Part shown: positions 50,224 to 63,223 of the stretch, in pieces | Numbering within the stretch: position 1 is the first letter of the stretch | How the letters are laid out: each line of letters starts with the position of its first letter | Source of the DNA: an uncultured Roseobacter sp. | GTDB taxonomy: Bacteria > Pseudomonadota > Alphaproteobacteria > Rhodobacterales > Rhodobacteraceae | Length of the DNA: 64,000 bases | Reading direction: 5' to 3' | Assembly: GCF_947496515.1 (NCBI RefSeq) | Contig: NZ_CANMDB010000001.1 | Location: 1 to 64,000, forward strand | Translations under genes and position numbers: made by a program | Notes under the pieces: generated by a model | What the model was told of the DNA's origin: nothing | Seen by the model: the letters and a program-made list of their open reading frames with translations, nothing else | Databases searched by the model: none

Positions 50224-51374
50224 TGCGCGTCTTTATCATCGCGGGCGAGCCATCCGGCGACCGTTTGGGGGCGGCACTTATGGCCGGGTTGCGGCAGTTG
50301 GTGCCGGAGATCAGCTTTGACGGGATCGGCGGGACGGAGATGCAGGCCCAAGGGCTCGTCAGCCGCTTTCCCATGGCGGAGCTCAGCGTCATGGGCATCG
50401 CCGAGATCCTGCCCAAGTACCGGGCCCTGATGGCGCGGATCAACCAGACGGCGGTGGATGTGATAGAGGCACAGCCTGACCTGCTGATCACCATCGACAG
50501 CCCGGATTTCAGCCTGCGCGTGGCAAAGAGGGTTAAGGCCAGCAGCGACGTGCGCACGGTTCACTACGTGGCACCGACGGTCTGGGCCTGGCGGCCGGGT
50601 CGCGCGCGCAAGATGGCGCGGATGATCGACCATGTCCTGGCGCTTTTTCCGTTCGAGCCGCCGCTGATGACCGTCGACGGGATGGTCTGTGATTTCGTGG
50701 GCCACCCGGTGGTGGCGGAGCCGCAGGCCACCGCCGACGAGGCCCGGGCCTTCCGCGCGCGGCACGGGATTGGCACGGCACCGCTGTTGCTGGTGCTGCC
50801 CGGCTCGCGTCGCGGCGAGGTCAGCCGTCTCGGTGCGATCTTCGGCGAGGCGATTGCGCCGGTGCTGGCCCGGCATCCGGATCTGCGTGTGGTGGTCCCG
50901 GCAGCGGCCCCGGTGGCTGATCTGGTGCAGCAGGCGGTTGCGGGTTGGCCCGTCAAGGCACAGGTTCTGGATCCGCGCGCGCAGGAGGCAGAACCCGCCG
51001 CGCTGGAAAAGCGGGCGGCGTTTTCTGCCGCGGATGTGGCACTGGCGGCCTCCGGCACCGTCTCGTTGGAACTGGCGGCGGCCCGGACGCCGATGGTGGT
51101 GGCCTACCGGATGCATTGGCTGAGCTTTCGGATCATCCGTGCCATGGCGCTGATCGATACGGTCACGCTGGTCAATCTGGTGTCGGAGACACGTGTGGTG
51201 CCGGAATTTCTGGGACCGGCCTGTCAGCCCCGGGCCATCGGCGCGGGGCTGTTGAAGGTGATGGCCGAGCCGCAGGCTCAACGCGCGGCGATGGAGCTGA
51301 CCATGCAGCGCCTTGGCGAGGGTGGTGAGGCACCGGGTTTGCGCGCCGCCCGTGCCGTGCTCGCCCGCCTGTAA
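50223..51374 (+). CDS. lpxB: lipid-A-disaccharide synthase
   Basis: Glycosyltransferase that joins lipid X and UDP-2,3-diacylglucosamine. The 383 residues include FIIAGEPSGDRLGAALM, HYVAPTVWAWRPGRARKM and LPGSRRGEVSR, all GT19 signatures, with the C-terminal AASGTVSLELA. It ends the fabZ-lpxA-lpxI-lpxB run and is convergent with mnmA. Confidence 0.97.
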   Translation: MRVFIIAGEPSGDRLGAALMAGLRQLVPEISFDGIGGTEMQAQGLVSRFPMAELSVMGIAEILPKYRALMARINQTAVDVIEAQPDLLITIDSPDFSLRVAKRVKASSDVRTVHYVAPTVWAWRPGRARKMARMIDHVLALFPFEPPLMTVDGMVCDFVGHPVVAEPQATADEARAFRARHGIGTAPLLLVLPGSRRGEVSRLGAIFGEAIAPVLARHPDLRVVVPAAAPVADLVQQAVAGWPVKAQVLDPRAQEAEPAALEKRAAFSAADVALAASGTVSLELAAARTPMVVAYRMHWLSFRIIRAMALIDTVTLVNLVSETRVVPEFLGPACQPRAIGAGLLKVMAEPQAQRAAMELTMQRLGEGGEAPGLRAARAVLARL

Positions 51375-51444
51375 CGCGGGCTTTTTTGACAAGGCCAGGC
51401 TGCGCCTGACGCCATGGAGGGCGGGTCCCTGACGGGCCCCGCCG

Positions 51445-51466
51445 CGGTTGACCTTGTGGTCAACCG
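51445..51466. terminator. hairpin between convergent lpxB and mnmA
   Basis: CGGTTGACC pairs perfectly with GGTCAACCG across TTGT, a 9-bp stem. It lies 71 bases after lpxB and 8 bases past the mnmA stop, where both transcripts end. No T-tract follows on either strand, so it is at best a non-canonical bidirectional terminator. Confidence 0.5.
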
Positions 51467-51473
51467 GCCCGGC

Positions 51474-52616
51474 TCAGCCCTTGTGGATCCAGCCGCCGCC
51501 GAAAATCCGGCTGCCCTCGGGTGCGTAGAACACACAGGCCTGACCGGGGGAGACACCTTCTTCCGGGGTGATGAGTTCGACCGTGGCTTCGGTCTCGCTC
51601 AGCGGTCGGAGGATGGCCTCGGTCGGTGGGCGGGTGGAGCGAACCTTGACCGCGAGCGACCAGCTGTCCTGCGAGGTAAAGGGCGCGTCCCCCAGCCAGT
51701 TGATCTCGCGCACCGGAACGGTCCGTGTGGCCAGCATCTCCTTGGGCCCGACGATGACCGTTTTTGTCGCCGGATCGAGGCGGACCACGTAAAGCGGCTC
51801 TGCCAGCCCCCCGATGCCAAGGCCGCGGCGCTGGCCGATGGTATAGTGAATGAGCCCGTCGTGGCGCCCCAGCACGCGGCCGTCCGCATGCACGATGTCA
51901 CCGGGATCGGCTGCTTCGGGGCGCAGTTTGCGGATCACCGCCGCATAATCGCCATTGGGGACAAAGCAGATATCCTGACTGTCGGGCTTGTCCGCCACGG
52001 CAAGATCATACCGCGCCGCCAGCGCACGTGTCTCCGCCTTGGAGGTCAGATGCCCGAGCGGGAAGCGCAGAAAATCAAGCTGTTGCGGTGTCGTGGAGAA
52101 CAGAAAATAGCTTTGGTCGCGCGCGGGATCGCCTGCCGTGTGCAGTTCCGGCCCAAGCGGCCCGGTCTTGCGCTGGATATAGTGACCGGTGGCCATGCAA
52201 TCGGCGTCCAGATCCTTGGCCATCGCCAGCAGATCCTTGAACTTGACCCGCTCGTTGCAGCGAATGCACGGCACGGGCGTCGCCCCACCCAGATAGCTGT
52301 CGGCGAACTCATCAATGACCGCATCCTTGAAAATGTTTTCGTAATCAAGGACGTAGTGCGGAAATCCCATCGCCTCTGCGACCCGGCGGGCGTCGTGAAT
52401 ATCGCGTCCGGCACAGCAGGCGCCTTTCTTGGCCAGCGCGGCGCCATGGTCATAAAGCTGCAGCGTGACACCCACCACGTCATAGCCTTCATCCGCCAGC
52501 ATCGCCGCGACCACCGAGCTGTCGACTCCGCCCGACATCGCCACAACGACCCGCGTTTGCGCCGGTAATTTTGCGATCCCGAGGGAGTTCAGCTGTGGTT
52601 TGTCGTCAAGGGGCAT
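51474..52616 (-). CDS. mnmA: tRNA 2-thiouridylase MnmA
   Basis: Thiolates U34 of tRNA Lys, Glu and Gln using sulfur passed through cysteine relays. The 380 residues start near [20 protein letters not shown] (PP-loop SGGVDSS). [11 protein letters not shown] contains the first catalytic Cys, and [20 protein letters not shown] near the end fits the family. The ATG at 52616 gives the usual N-terminus; another ATG at 52631 would add five residues. Confidence 0.95.
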   Translation of the reverse strand: MPLDDKPQLNSLGIAKLPAQTRVVVAMSGGVDSSVVAAMLADEGYDVVGVTLQLYDHGAALAKKGACCAGRDIHDARRVAEAMGFPHYVLDYENIFKDAVIDEFADSYLGGATPVPCIRCNERVKFKDLLAMAKDLDADCMATGHYIQRKTGPLGPELHTAGDPARDQSYFLFSTTPQQLDFLRFPLGHLTSKAETRALAARYDLAVADKPDSQDICFVPNGDYAAVIRKLRPEAADPGDIVHADGRVLGRHDGLIHYTIGQRRGLGIGGLAEPLYVVRLDPATKTVIVGPKEMLATRTVPVREINWLGDAPFTSQDSWSLAVKVRSTRPPTEAILRPLSETEATVELITPEEGVSPGQACVFYAPEGSRIFGGGWIHKG

Positions 52617-52739
52617 GGGGTGGCTCAGCATAATCTACGGAAATATAGGAAAATCCTAAATACTCTCAAGCGCGCGCTTCATGGCTCTTTAAGAGGCAGA
52701 GGTCAAGGTAAGCCTACCAAGCAAGTACGGGTATGAGTG

Positions 52740-53018
52740 ATGTATCTTAAGAAAGTGGATGGGCCGAGGTCGGTGACGCTGGCCGATGGCAGCGTGATGA
52801 CGCAAGCCGATCTTCCGCCAGCGAAAACAAGACGTTGGGTCGCGTCGCGCAAGGCGGCGGTGGTGCGGGGCGTGGCGTATGGTCTGATCAGTCAGAGCGA
52901 TGCATTAAAAAGATATCAGATCAGTGAAGACGAATTTCACGAATGGGTGAAGGCTGTGTCGGAGCACGGCGAGGATGCTCTCAAGGCCACAGCGTTACAA
53001 AAATATAGACAACCCTAA
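52740..53018 (+). CDS. sciP: CtrA inhibitor SciP (DUF1153)
   Basis: A 92-residue DUF1153 protein. In Caulobacter SciP binds CtrA on DNA and blocks activation of its promoters. Recognised by GPRSVTLADGSVMTQADLPP, TRRWVASRKAAVVRGVAYGL and HGEDALKATALQKYRQ; the centre is a Trp-containing helix-turn-helix. The ATG at 52740 is used; a GTG directly before it is possible. It lies just upstream of ctrA, as in other alphaproteobacteria. Confidence 0.88.
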   Translation: MYLKKVDGPRSVTLADGSVMTQADLPPAKTRRWVASRKAAVVRGVAYGLISQSDALKRYQISEDEFHEWVKAVSEHGEDALKATALQKYRQP

Positions 53019-53056
53019 GTTGTTCACGTAAGAATCTCCTCGATAGTAACGTGTGA

Positions 53057-53080
53057 TTAACCTTTTTTGTCCACGGTTAA
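53057..53080. promoter_or_regulatory. TTAACC-N12-GGTTAA dyad upstream of ctrA
   Basis: Two inverted TTAACC arms, 53057-53062 and 53075-53080, lie 37 bases before the ctrA start. TTAACC resembles a CtrA half-site, and CtrA regulates its own gene in Caulobacter. The spacing differs from the classical direct repeat TTAA-N7-TTAA, so the assignment is tentative. Confidence 0.4.
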
Positions 53081-53116
53081 CGAGACAGAGCACACTCACC
53101 CGATGCGGAGATAATC

Positions 53117-53836
53117 ATGCGCGTACTGCTTGTGGAAGACGATCCCACGACCTCTAAAAGCATCGAACTGATGCTGACACACGCCAACCTGAACGTTTAT
53201 GCGACAGATCTTGGTGAAGAAGGGATCGATCTGGCCAAGCTATACGATTATGATCTTATCCTGCTGGACCTCGATTTGCCGGACATGAATGGGCATGAGG
53301 TGCTGCGGCAGTTGCGGCTGTCACGGATCGAAACACCGATCCTGATCCTGTCGGGTGCCGATGATACGGAGAACAAGATCAAGGGTTTCGGTTTCGGGGC
53401 CGATGATTATCTGACCAAGCCGTTCCACCGCGAAGAACTGGTCGCACGTATCCATGCGATCATTCGCCGGTCCAAGGGGCATTCTCAGTCGGTGATCAAC
53501 ACTGGCCTGATCTCGGTCAATCTCGATGCCAAGACGGTCAGCGCGGACAACAAGCCCGTGCATCTGACCGGTAAGGAATATCAGATGCTGGAACTGCTCT
53601 CTCTGCGCAAGGGCACGACCCTGACAAAGGAGATGTTTCTCAACCATCTCTACGGCGGCATGGATGAGCCCGAACTCAAGATCATCGACGTCTTCATCTG
53701 CAAGCTGCGCAAGAAACTGAGCACTGCAACAGGCGGCGAAAACTATATTGAGACAGTCTGGGGCCGTGGCTACGTGCTGCGCGATCCCGAACCCAACCAC
53801 GCGGACGATCCACAGCGGTTGGCCGTCGGCGCCTGA
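53117..53836 (+). CDS. ctrA: cell-cycle response regulator CtrA
   Basis: A 239-residue OmpR-type regulator. The receiver domain (1-115) has Asp51 as phosphosite, the same position as in Caulobacter, and [20 protein letters not shown]. The winged-helix domain (about 125-232) includes [17 protein letters not shown] and [14 protein letters not shown], near-identical to known CtrA. In Rhodobacterales CtrA controls motility, gene transfer agents and cell-division traits. Phosphate should arrive via ChpT, encoded at 16 kb. Confidence 0.96.
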   Translation: MRVLLVEDDPTTSKSIELMLTHANLNVYATDLGEEGIDLAKLYDYDLILLDLDLPDMNGHEVLRQLRLSRIETPILILSGADDTENKIKGFGFGADDYLTKPFHREELVARIHAIIRRSKGHSQSVINTGLISVNLDAKTVSADNKPVHLTGKEYQMLELLSLRKGTTLTKEMFLNHLYGGMDEPELKIIDVFICKLRKKLSTATGGENYIETVWGRGYVLRDPEPNHADDPQRLAVGA

Positions 53837-53943
53837 TCGGCGCGGTCGCAGTCGGGGCCTAGGCTCCCGTGTTGGAAAGGCGAACGATCTTTCTGGTGAG
53901 TGTGCACCAGAGCGGCAGGATAAACATACAGGTCACAAACAGG

Positions 53944-53975
53944 AAAATCCGTCAGCTGATGCTGGCGGATTTTTT
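53944..53975. terminator. intrinsic terminator between ctrA and a convergent unknown gene
   Basis: AAAATCCGTCAG pairs with CTGGCGGATTTT across a short loop, with one G-T pair and TTTTTT at the end on the plus strand. It is 108 bases past ctrA. On the minus strand it lies right after the stop of the unknown gene and is followed by TTTT, so it may serve both. Confidence 0.8.
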
Positions 53976-54208
53976 CATGACAGCACTCCCCGAATGCGCC
54001 GGTAGCAAAAAGCCTTTGGGCCATTGTCCCTCTCGTCCTGCAGATCGCCGGAATGGAGAAACGCGCTCGCGACGGAAAATCCGTTGGACTTGCCCTCGTA
54101 TGAGGTCACCTGTCGTTCGTTCAAAGGCTCGGGCCAATCCTCACCCGATCCCACCAGCCCATATACGCTTCGCGGCAAATCAACTGGACCTCGCAGGACC
54201 GCAGGCAT
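53975..54208 (-). CDS. hypothetical protein (77 residues)
   Basis: An ORF that ends exactly at an intrinsic terminator and is convergent with ctrA. The product is soluble, with LVGSGEDWPEPLNERQVTS and DERDNGPKAFCYRRIRG as its most protein-like stretches. Codon third positions are less GC rich than in neighbours and no strong ribosome binding site precedes the ATG. The start of ligA is 35 bases away on the other strand. No family recognised; it could be spurious. Confidence 0.4.
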   Translation of the reverse strand: MPAVLRGPVDLPRSVYGLVGSGEDWPEPLNERQVTSYEGKSNGFSVASAFLHSGDLQDERDNGPKAFCYRRIRGVLS

Positions 54209-54222
54209 ATCTAACCGGTTAA

Positions 54223-58451
<4,229 letters not shown>

Positions 58452-58481
58452 CTCCGCACCGATACCCCCTCGACCCCGAAT

Positions 58482-58496
58482 GTTCTTAATAAGTTC
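58482..58496 (+). promoter_or_regulatory. LexA (SOS) box of the alphaproteobacterial type
   Basis: A perfect GTTC-TTAATAA-GTTC, matching the direct-repeat GTTC-N7-GTTC bound by LexA in Rhodobacter and relatives. It lies 54 bases before the ATG of the small membrane ORF, a position that would overlap the -35 region of its promoter. A further GAAC occurs at 58520. About two such matches are expected by chance in 64 kb, so position in the short intergenic gap is the main support. Confidence 0.6.
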
Positions 58497-58550
58497 TTTA
58501 CGAATCGCTTTCGATATGAGAACAAAGTAGCAACATACAGGAGGGTGATC

Positions 58551-58679
58551 ATGGATGTTCTTGCACAGATCAAATCAGCGGCCACACGGGCCCAGCCGAC
58601 CTTGCTCCAGGACATCGCCGGTGCTGCCGCGCTCGTCCTGATGTTGCTGATCGCCCTGAACGTCAGCGCCATCGTCTGA
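58551..58679 (+). CDS. 42-residue membrane peptide, probably SOS-controlled
   Basis: A small ORF with an excellent ribosome binding site, CAGGAGGG, seven bases before the ATG. Residues 1-19 are polar and helical (MDVLAQIKSAATRAQPTLL); residues about 21-42 form one membrane span (IAGAAALVLMLLIALNVSAI). It follows an SOS box and is separated from recG by 99 bases. Small LexA-controlled membrane peptides such as SidA of Caulobacter stop cell division; by analogy this could be a division inhibitor or a toxin, but no sequence match to SidA is claimed. Confidence 0.65.
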   Translation: MDVLAQIKSAATRAQPTLLQDIAGAAALVLMLLIALNVSAIV

Positions 58680-58710
58680 TTTCTGCCTGCGCCGTCGCGG
58701 CCCGTAACCT

Positions 58711-58861
58711 TGCCGGGATCTTCCACCCGGCATCGGAGACGCACACTGCCTGTGCCCGGTCTCCTCAGGGGTTTCCCCTGCGGTTGCTCACAAACGGGAT
58801 CCCCACGCGACAGACGCATACCTCACGCCGCCGTCTCTCATGGGACGTGCGGCGTTTTTTT
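58711..58861 (+). ncRNA. candidate structured RNA or 3' UTR with three hairpins
   Basis: Three consecutive stems follow the small ORF. TGCCGGG/CCCGGCA is at 58711-58732. GGAGAC-GCACA pairs with TGTGC...GTCTCC at 58735-58764. CAGGGG/CCCCTG is at 58766-58780. A canonical terminator closes the stretch. So much local pairing in a gap with no ORF suggests a small RNA or a structured 3' UTR of the peptide mRNA. No known RNA family was recognised. Confidence 0.4.
58825..58861 (+). terminator. Rho-independent terminator
   Basis: ACGCCGC and GTC pair with GAC and GCGGCGT around a TCTCATGG loop, followed by seven T residues. It ends transcription from the small-peptide promoter, 24 bases before the convergent scaffold gene ends. 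Confidence 0.88.
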
Positions 58862-58884
58862 GTCCGGTCGGAAAAGGCGGGCGC

Positions 58885-59337
58885 TCAGGCGCAGTCGGCC
58901 TGAAGGGCCTGTGTCATCGCCTCGCAGCTGGCTTCGATGCTCAGCAGGATGGAGGCATGGCGGTTCTTGTAGCCGCGCGCGGGCTCCAGCACCTCGAACC
59001 CGTCAAAGGGCGCGGGGGGAACCGGCCCGTCCGCCTTCAGCATCTCGCGCAGCTGGTCCCGGGCCTCTTCCAGTTCCGCCAGGCTGCGTCCGATGACGGC
59101 ACCGCCGGTCACGGCAGCCGCCGCCTGACCCAGAGCGCAGGCCTTGACGTCCTGACCAAAGGCACTGACCCGCCCGTCCTCGACGCTCAGATCCACCGTC
59201 ACCGCCGAGCCGCACAGGGGCGAGCGTTTCTTGACCGTGGCCATCGGCGCCGCCAGCCGTGCGTGATGCGGCACATCCGCCGCCAACGCGAGGATCCGCG
59301 CGGAGTAAAGCTTGATCAGATCGGTTTCGCCAGACAT
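58885..59337 (-). CDS. NifU/SufU-like iron-sulfur scaffold protein
   Basis: A 150-residue protein of the IscU/SufU N-terminal fold, which assembles Fe-S clusters before delivery. Cys42 ([12 protein letters not shown]) and Cys67 ([15 protein letters not shown]) match the first two cluster ligands. The third, normally in a Cys-containing HCS-type motif, is replaced by Ala128 in NRHASILL. It may bind clusters differently or serve another role. GGGAGGGTGCC precedes the ATG. Confidence 0.82.
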   Translation of the reverse strand: MSGETDLIKLYSARILALAADVPHHARLAAPMATVKKRSPLCGSAVTVDLSVEDGRVSAFGQDVKACALGQAAAAVTGGAVIGRSLAELEEARDQLREMLKADGPVPPAPFDGFEVLEPARGYKNRHASILLSIEASCEAMTQALQADCA

Positions 59338-59414
59338 GGCACCCTCCCGGCCTTTCGTTTGTCCCGGTTTCAATACATAAGTCCGCTTGTCCCAGATGCA
59401 AAAGGGTTTTTGCC

Positions 59415-59786
59415 ATGTCCACAGCGCCCAGCCCCTTCGATCCGCAGAGCTTGCGCTACAATGACGCAGGGCTGCTGCCCGCCATCGCCCAGGATGCCGA
59501 GACCGGCGAGGTGCTGATGCTGGCCTGGATGAACGCGGCCTCCTTGGAACAAACACTCGCTTCGGGCAATGTCACCTACTGGAGCCGCTCGCGGCAGCAG
59601 TTCTGGGTCAAGGGAGAGACCAGCGGCCACCGTCAGACACTGGTGGAGATGCGGCTCGACTGTGACCGAGATTGCCTTTTGATGCTGGTCCGTCAGGTCG
59701 GTCCTGCCTGTCACACCGGGCGGCGCAGCTGCTTTTACACGGAAGTGACCGCGGATCAGGAACGGGTGATCGCAGAGCCGATGTGA
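59415..59786 (+). CDS. hisI: phosphoribosyl-AMP cyclohydrolase
   Basis: Third step of histidine synthesis, opening the purine ring of PR-AMP with Zn2+ and Mg2+. The 123 residues have [33 protein letters not shown], and [12 protein letters not shown]...[11 protein letters not shown] carrying the zinc Cys ligands. It is a free-standing HisI without a fused HisE. Its end overlaps gluQRS by 31 bases. Confidence 0.97.
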   Translation: MSTAPSPFDPQSLRYNDAGLLPAIAQDAETGEVLMLAWMNAASLEQTLASGNVTYWSRSRQQFWVKGETSGHRQTLVEMRLDCDRDCLLMLVRQVGPACHTGRRSCFYTEVTADQERVIAEPM

Positions 59787-60637
59787 TCCGCGGAGGGCGC
59801 GAGCCCCACCATCGCGCGAATGTCGGCGGGCGTGGCCCCTTCCGTTCGAAACGCTGCGATGGCGCGGGCATCGTCCCGCTTGGCCAGCCGCTTGCCGGCC
59901 TCATCCCGGATCAGCCCGTGGTGGTGATAGGCGGGTGTCGGCAGCCCCAGCAAGCGCTGCAGCACCACATGGATTTGCGTCGCCTCGAACAGATCCTCCC
60001 CGCGGACCACATGGGTGATCCCTTGCGCGGCGTCGTCCACCACCACGCTCAGATGGTAGGAGGTGCCCATGTCCCGCCGGGCCAGCACCACATCACCAAC
60101 CGTGTCGATCAGCGCCTGCGCCGGCACCCGGATGCGTCCTCGGTGTGCGGGGCCTTCCTCGTCAAAGGCGATCTCCAGCCCCGCCACCGCCGCCGCCATG
60201 TTCAGCCGCAGCGCGGCATCGCGGGGCCTTGGACCGGTGGGTCGCCGCCGACAGGTGCCCGGATAGACCGGACCATCGGGGCCGAACGTCACCCCCTCCT
60301 GCGGCGCGCTCGCGGCGGCCAGAATGTCGCGCCGCTTGCACGTGCAGGGATAGAGCAGCCCGCACGCCCAGAGCGTCTCCAGCGCCGCCTCGTATCGCGC
60401 CATCTGCTCGGACTGCCTCAGCACCGGCGCAGGCCAACGGACCCCCAGCCAGTGCAGATCATCGGTGATCTGTGCCTCCCACTGCGCGCGCGCCCGGCTC
60501 CGGTCGATATCCTCGATCCGCAGCAGAAAGACGCCACCCGACCGCACCGCCATGTCATGGGCCAGCAAGGCCGAATAGGCATGCCCCAGATGCAGCGGCC
60601 CTGTGGGAGATGGTGCAAAGCGTGTACGGAAAGTCAC
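59756..60637 (-). CDS. gluQ: tRNA glutamyl-Q(34) synthetase GluQRS
   Basis: A 293-residue truncated relative of glutamyl-tRNA synthetase that attaches glutamate to queuosine at position 34 of tRNA-Asp. [20 protein letters not shown] is the HIGH region, KRLAKRDD stands for KMSKS, and the anticodon-binding domain is absent. YPCTCKRRD and YPGTC are zinc-binding remnants. It overlaps the methyltransferase gene by four bases. Confidence 0.92.
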   Translation of the reverse strand: MTFRTRFAPSPTGPLHLGHAYSALLAHDMAVRSGGVFLLRIEDIDRSRARAQWEAQITDDLHWLGVRWPAPVLRQSEQMARYEAALETLWACGLLYPCTCKRRDILAAASAPQEGVTFGPDGPVYPGTCRRRPTGPRPRDAALRLNMAAAVAGLEIAFDEEGPAHRGRIRVPAQALIDTVGDVVLARRDMGTSYHLSVVVDDAAQGITHVVRGEDLFEATQIHVVLQRLLGLPTPAYHHHGLIRDEAGKRLAKRDDARAIAAFRTEGATPADIRAMVGLAPSADHIGSAITRS

Positions 60638-61245
60638 ATCTTCTCAAGGACGTAGACGGTAGACTTCAGGTTGATCCCGGGCAGGTGCGGCCCGTGTTCC
60701 CGGAACAGCAACCGCGCCGCGCCGCAGTCGGTCCACTCGCAGATGCGCGCCTCGTTACAGCGGTCGGCCAGGGCGTGATCGTTCAGGGACAGCACCAGAA
60801 ATCCGCCCTTGCGCAGCCCGCGCATCAGATCATCGAAAACCGACATGGGTGCCGCCCCCGCGCCAATCACGCCGATGGCCGCGACCGCCGCGTAGCCGGT
60901 CAGATCCGGCACCCCGTCTCCGGGCGCCCGCAGCGCCAGCGCGCGGTAGAGCCGCTTGGCCCGCGCCTTGGCCAGCATCTCTTCGGAGATATCGACGCCG
61001 TCCAATGCGGCAAAGCCCGCCAGTTTCAGCGCCAGCCCCGACAGCCCCGTGCCGCAGCCGAAATCCAGCACCGGTGCGGTCAGATCGGGGACATGTTTGG
61101 CCAGCGCTTCGGCACAGCGGCCCGGTGTCACATAGCCGTTTTCGCGCACCTCGGCCTCGTAGCCATCGGACCAATCGTCGTAAAGCGCGCGGGTGTCGTC
61201 TGGGTGTCGGGATCCGTAGACCCGGGTCAAGTAAGGTTCCGCCAT
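60634..61245 (-). CDS. class I SAM-dependent methyltransferase
   Basis: A 203-residue methyltransferase. VLDFGCGTGLSGLALKLAGF (about 70-89) is motif I for S-adenosylmethionine, followed by LDGVDISEEMLAKAR. The N-terminal YDDWSDGYEAEVRENGY resembles small-molecule methyltransferases. The substrate is unknown. Its place between trmFO and gluQRS hints at a tRNA-related role, but this is only by context. Confidence 0.85.
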   Translation of the reverse strand: MAEPYLTRVYGSRHPDDTRALYDDWSDGYEAEVRENGYVTPGRCAEALAKHVPDLTAPVLDFGCGTGLSGLALKLAGFAALDGVDISEEMLAKARAKRLYRALALRAPGDGVPDLTGYAAVAAIGVIGAGAAPMSVFDDLMRGLRKGGFLVLSLNDHALADRCNEARICEWTDCGAARLLFREHGPHLPGINLKSTVYVLEKM

Positions 61246-61267
61246 CCCGGTAAGATAGCCAGTTTGC

Positions 61268-62623
61268 CTAGGCCGCGTCCAGTACCGCGCCCTGCAGCCA
61301 GGTCTGCCAGGCCGCCTTGGCCCGGTCCGTGTAGGCTTTGTAGCGGTCCTTGCGACCACGTCTGCCGCCTCTAAGCCCTTCTACAGGCGGGAAAAGTCCG
61401 AAGTTCACGTTCATCGGCTGAAAGGTCTTTGCCTCCGCGCCGCCGGTGATATGGGTGATCAGCGCGCCGGTGGCGGTACACGCGGGCGGTGTGTCCAGCG
61501 ACTGCCCCAGCATCTCGGAGGCGGCCAGACGTCCCGCCAAAAGACCCATGGCAGCAGATTCCACATATCCCTCCACGCCGGTGATCTGCCCGGCAAAGCG
61601 GATGTTGGGCCGGGCGCGCAACCGCATCCGCGCGTCCAGCACCGTGGGCGAATTCAGGAACGTATTGCGATGAATGCCACCCAGCCGGGCAAAGCGCGCA
61701 TCCTCAAGCCCGGGAATAGATTTGAAAACATCGGCTTGCGCGCCGTACTTCATCTTGGTCTGGAAGCCCACGATGTTGTAGAGCGTGCCCAGCTTGTTGT
61801 CGCGCCGCAGTTGCACCACCGCATGCGGCTTCACATCCGGCGCATGGGGGTTCGTGAGCCCCACGGGCTTCATCGGGCCAAAGCGCAGCGTCTCGCGCCC
61901 GCGCTCCGCCATCACTTCGATGGGCAGGCAACCGTCAAAGTAGTTCGCGGTCTCGCCCTCGTGAAACTCCGTCTTGTCGGCACCCAGCAGCGCGTCGATG
62001 AACGCCTCGTACTGGTCGCGGTCCATGGGGCAGTTGAGGTAGGCCGTGCGCTCCTCCTCCGTCTCGCCCTTGTCATACCGCGACTGCATCCAGGCCTTGG
62101 ACATATCGATGCTGTCGAAATAGACGATGGGGGCGATGGCGTCGAAAAATGCCAGCGCCTCCGCCCCCGTTTCCGCCGCAATAGCCTGACCGAGCGCGGA
62201 GGATGTCAGCGGCCCCGTCGCGATGATCCACTGACCCTCGCGGGGCAGCTCGGTGATCTCGCCATATTCGACCCGCACGTTCGGGTGCGCCATCAGCGCA
62301 TCGGTCACCGATTGCGCAAAAGGGTCCCGGTCCACCGCCAGCGCGCCGCCCGCGGGCAGCCGGTGCCGATCCGCCGTGCGCATGATCAGACCGTCCGCCG
62401 CGCGCATCTCCCAATGCAAAAGCCCCACGGCGTTCTGCTCGTCATCATCGGAGCGGAAGGAGTTGGAGCAGACCATTTCCCCCAAAAGGCCCGTCTGATG
62501 CGCAAAGGTGCCGACCTCGGGCCGCATCTCGTGGATCACCACCCGCACGCCCATGTGTGCCGCCTGCCAGGCGGCCTCGGACCCGGCCATGCCGCCGCCC
62601 ACGATGTGCAATTCTTCTGTCAT
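61268..62623 (-). CDS. trmFO: tRNA (uracil-54-C5)-methyltransferase TrmFO
   Basis: A flavoprotein that methylates U54 of tRNA with methylenetetrahydrofolate and FADH2. The 451 residues begin [18 protein letters not shown] (FAD site). [20 protein letters not shown] contains the catalytic Cys near residue 51, and [12 protein letters not shown] is near the C-terminus. The ATG at 62623 is the family start; upstream codons are not conserved in type. Confidence 0.95.
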   Translation of the reverse strand: MTEELHIVGGGMAGSEAAWQAAHMGVRVVIHEMRPEVGTFAHQTGLLGEMVCSNSFRSDDDEQNAVGLLHWEMRAADGLIMRTADRHRLPAGGALAVDRDPFAQSVTDALMAHPNVRVEYGEITELPREGQWIIATGPLTSSALGQAIAAETGAEALAFFDAIAPIVYFDSIDMSKAWMQSRYDKGETEEERTAYLNCPMDRDQYEAFIDALLGADKTEFHEGETANYFDGCLPIEVMAERGRETLRFGPMKPVGLTNPHAPDVKPHAVVQLRRDNKLGTLYNIVGFQTKMKYGAQADVFKSIPGLEDARFARLGGIHRNTFLNSPTVLDARMRLRARPNIRFAGQITGVEGYVESAAMGLLAGRLAASEMLGQSLDTPPACTATGALITHITGGAEAKTFQPMNVNFGLFPPVEGLRGGRRGRKDRYKAYTDRAKAAWQTWLQGAVLDAA

Positions 62624-62729
62624 GCCCCTGCATCTAAGCCAGCGCGCGGCGCCGCGCAACCGATGCCCGCTTGCTCGTCCGGGCGAATTACCGCAGGTTC
62701 CGGGGCATCACCGGGGGAAGGGGGGGACG

Positions 62730-63164
62730 ATGGATCTCAAGATGGATGTGCCGGCGCTCAACGCGTTTTTGCAAGGTGTGTTCGAGCAGGTCGCCGATGA
62801 CTTCATCGTCGAGACCGTCTCGCCCTATCGCCTGACGGTGCGGCTGACCATCGGCGACAAGCATCTGCGTCCCGGTGGCACCATTTCGGGGCCGTCGATG
62901 TTCGCGCTGGCGGATGTTGCGGCCTATCTGGTGACGCTGGCCCATATCGGGCCGCAGGCGCTGGCGGTGACCACGAATTGCGCCATCGACTTCATGCGCA
63001 AACCCCCCGCTGGTGTTGATCTGATCGGCGAGGCGCGGCTCTTGAAACTGGGCAAGCAGTTGTCGGTCAGCGATGTGATGATAACCTCCCACGGCATGGT
63101 GGAGCCGGTGGCCCGCGCCAGCCTCACCTACGCCATTCCGCCTGCGCCCAGAGGGAGAGGATAA
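62730..63164 (+). CDS. PaaI-type hotdog thioesterase
   Basis: A 144-residue hotdog-fold protein. LRPGGTISGPSMFALADVAAYLV resembles the catalytic helix region of PaaI thioesterases, and TNCAIDFMRKPPAG follows. It probably hydrolyses an acyl-CoA or aryl-CoA; the substrate is not evident. GGGGGGGACG precedes the ATG. It is convergent with DUF1127, and a terminator of that gene overlaps its stop codon. Confidence 0.85.
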   Translation: MDLKMDVPALNAFLQGVFEQVADDFIVETVSPYRLTVRLTIGDKHLRPGGTISGPSMFALADVAAYLVTLAHIGPQALAVTTNCAIDFMRKPPAGVDLIGEARLLKLGKQLSVSDVMITSHGMVEPVARASLTYAIPPAPRGRG

Positions 63165-63190
63165 AAAAACGGCCGGGACATGCCCGGCCG
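63163..63190 (-). terminator. Rho-independent terminator of the DUF1127 gene
   Basis: On the minus strand CGGCCGGG pairs with CCCGGCCG around a five-base loop and is followed by seven T residues. It lies 34 bases past the DUF1127 stop and touches the stop codon of the thioesterase on the other strand. Confidence 0.88.
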
Positions 63191-63223
63191 CAAGGAAGAG
63201 GTCTGATGCGTGCACCGGGGAGG

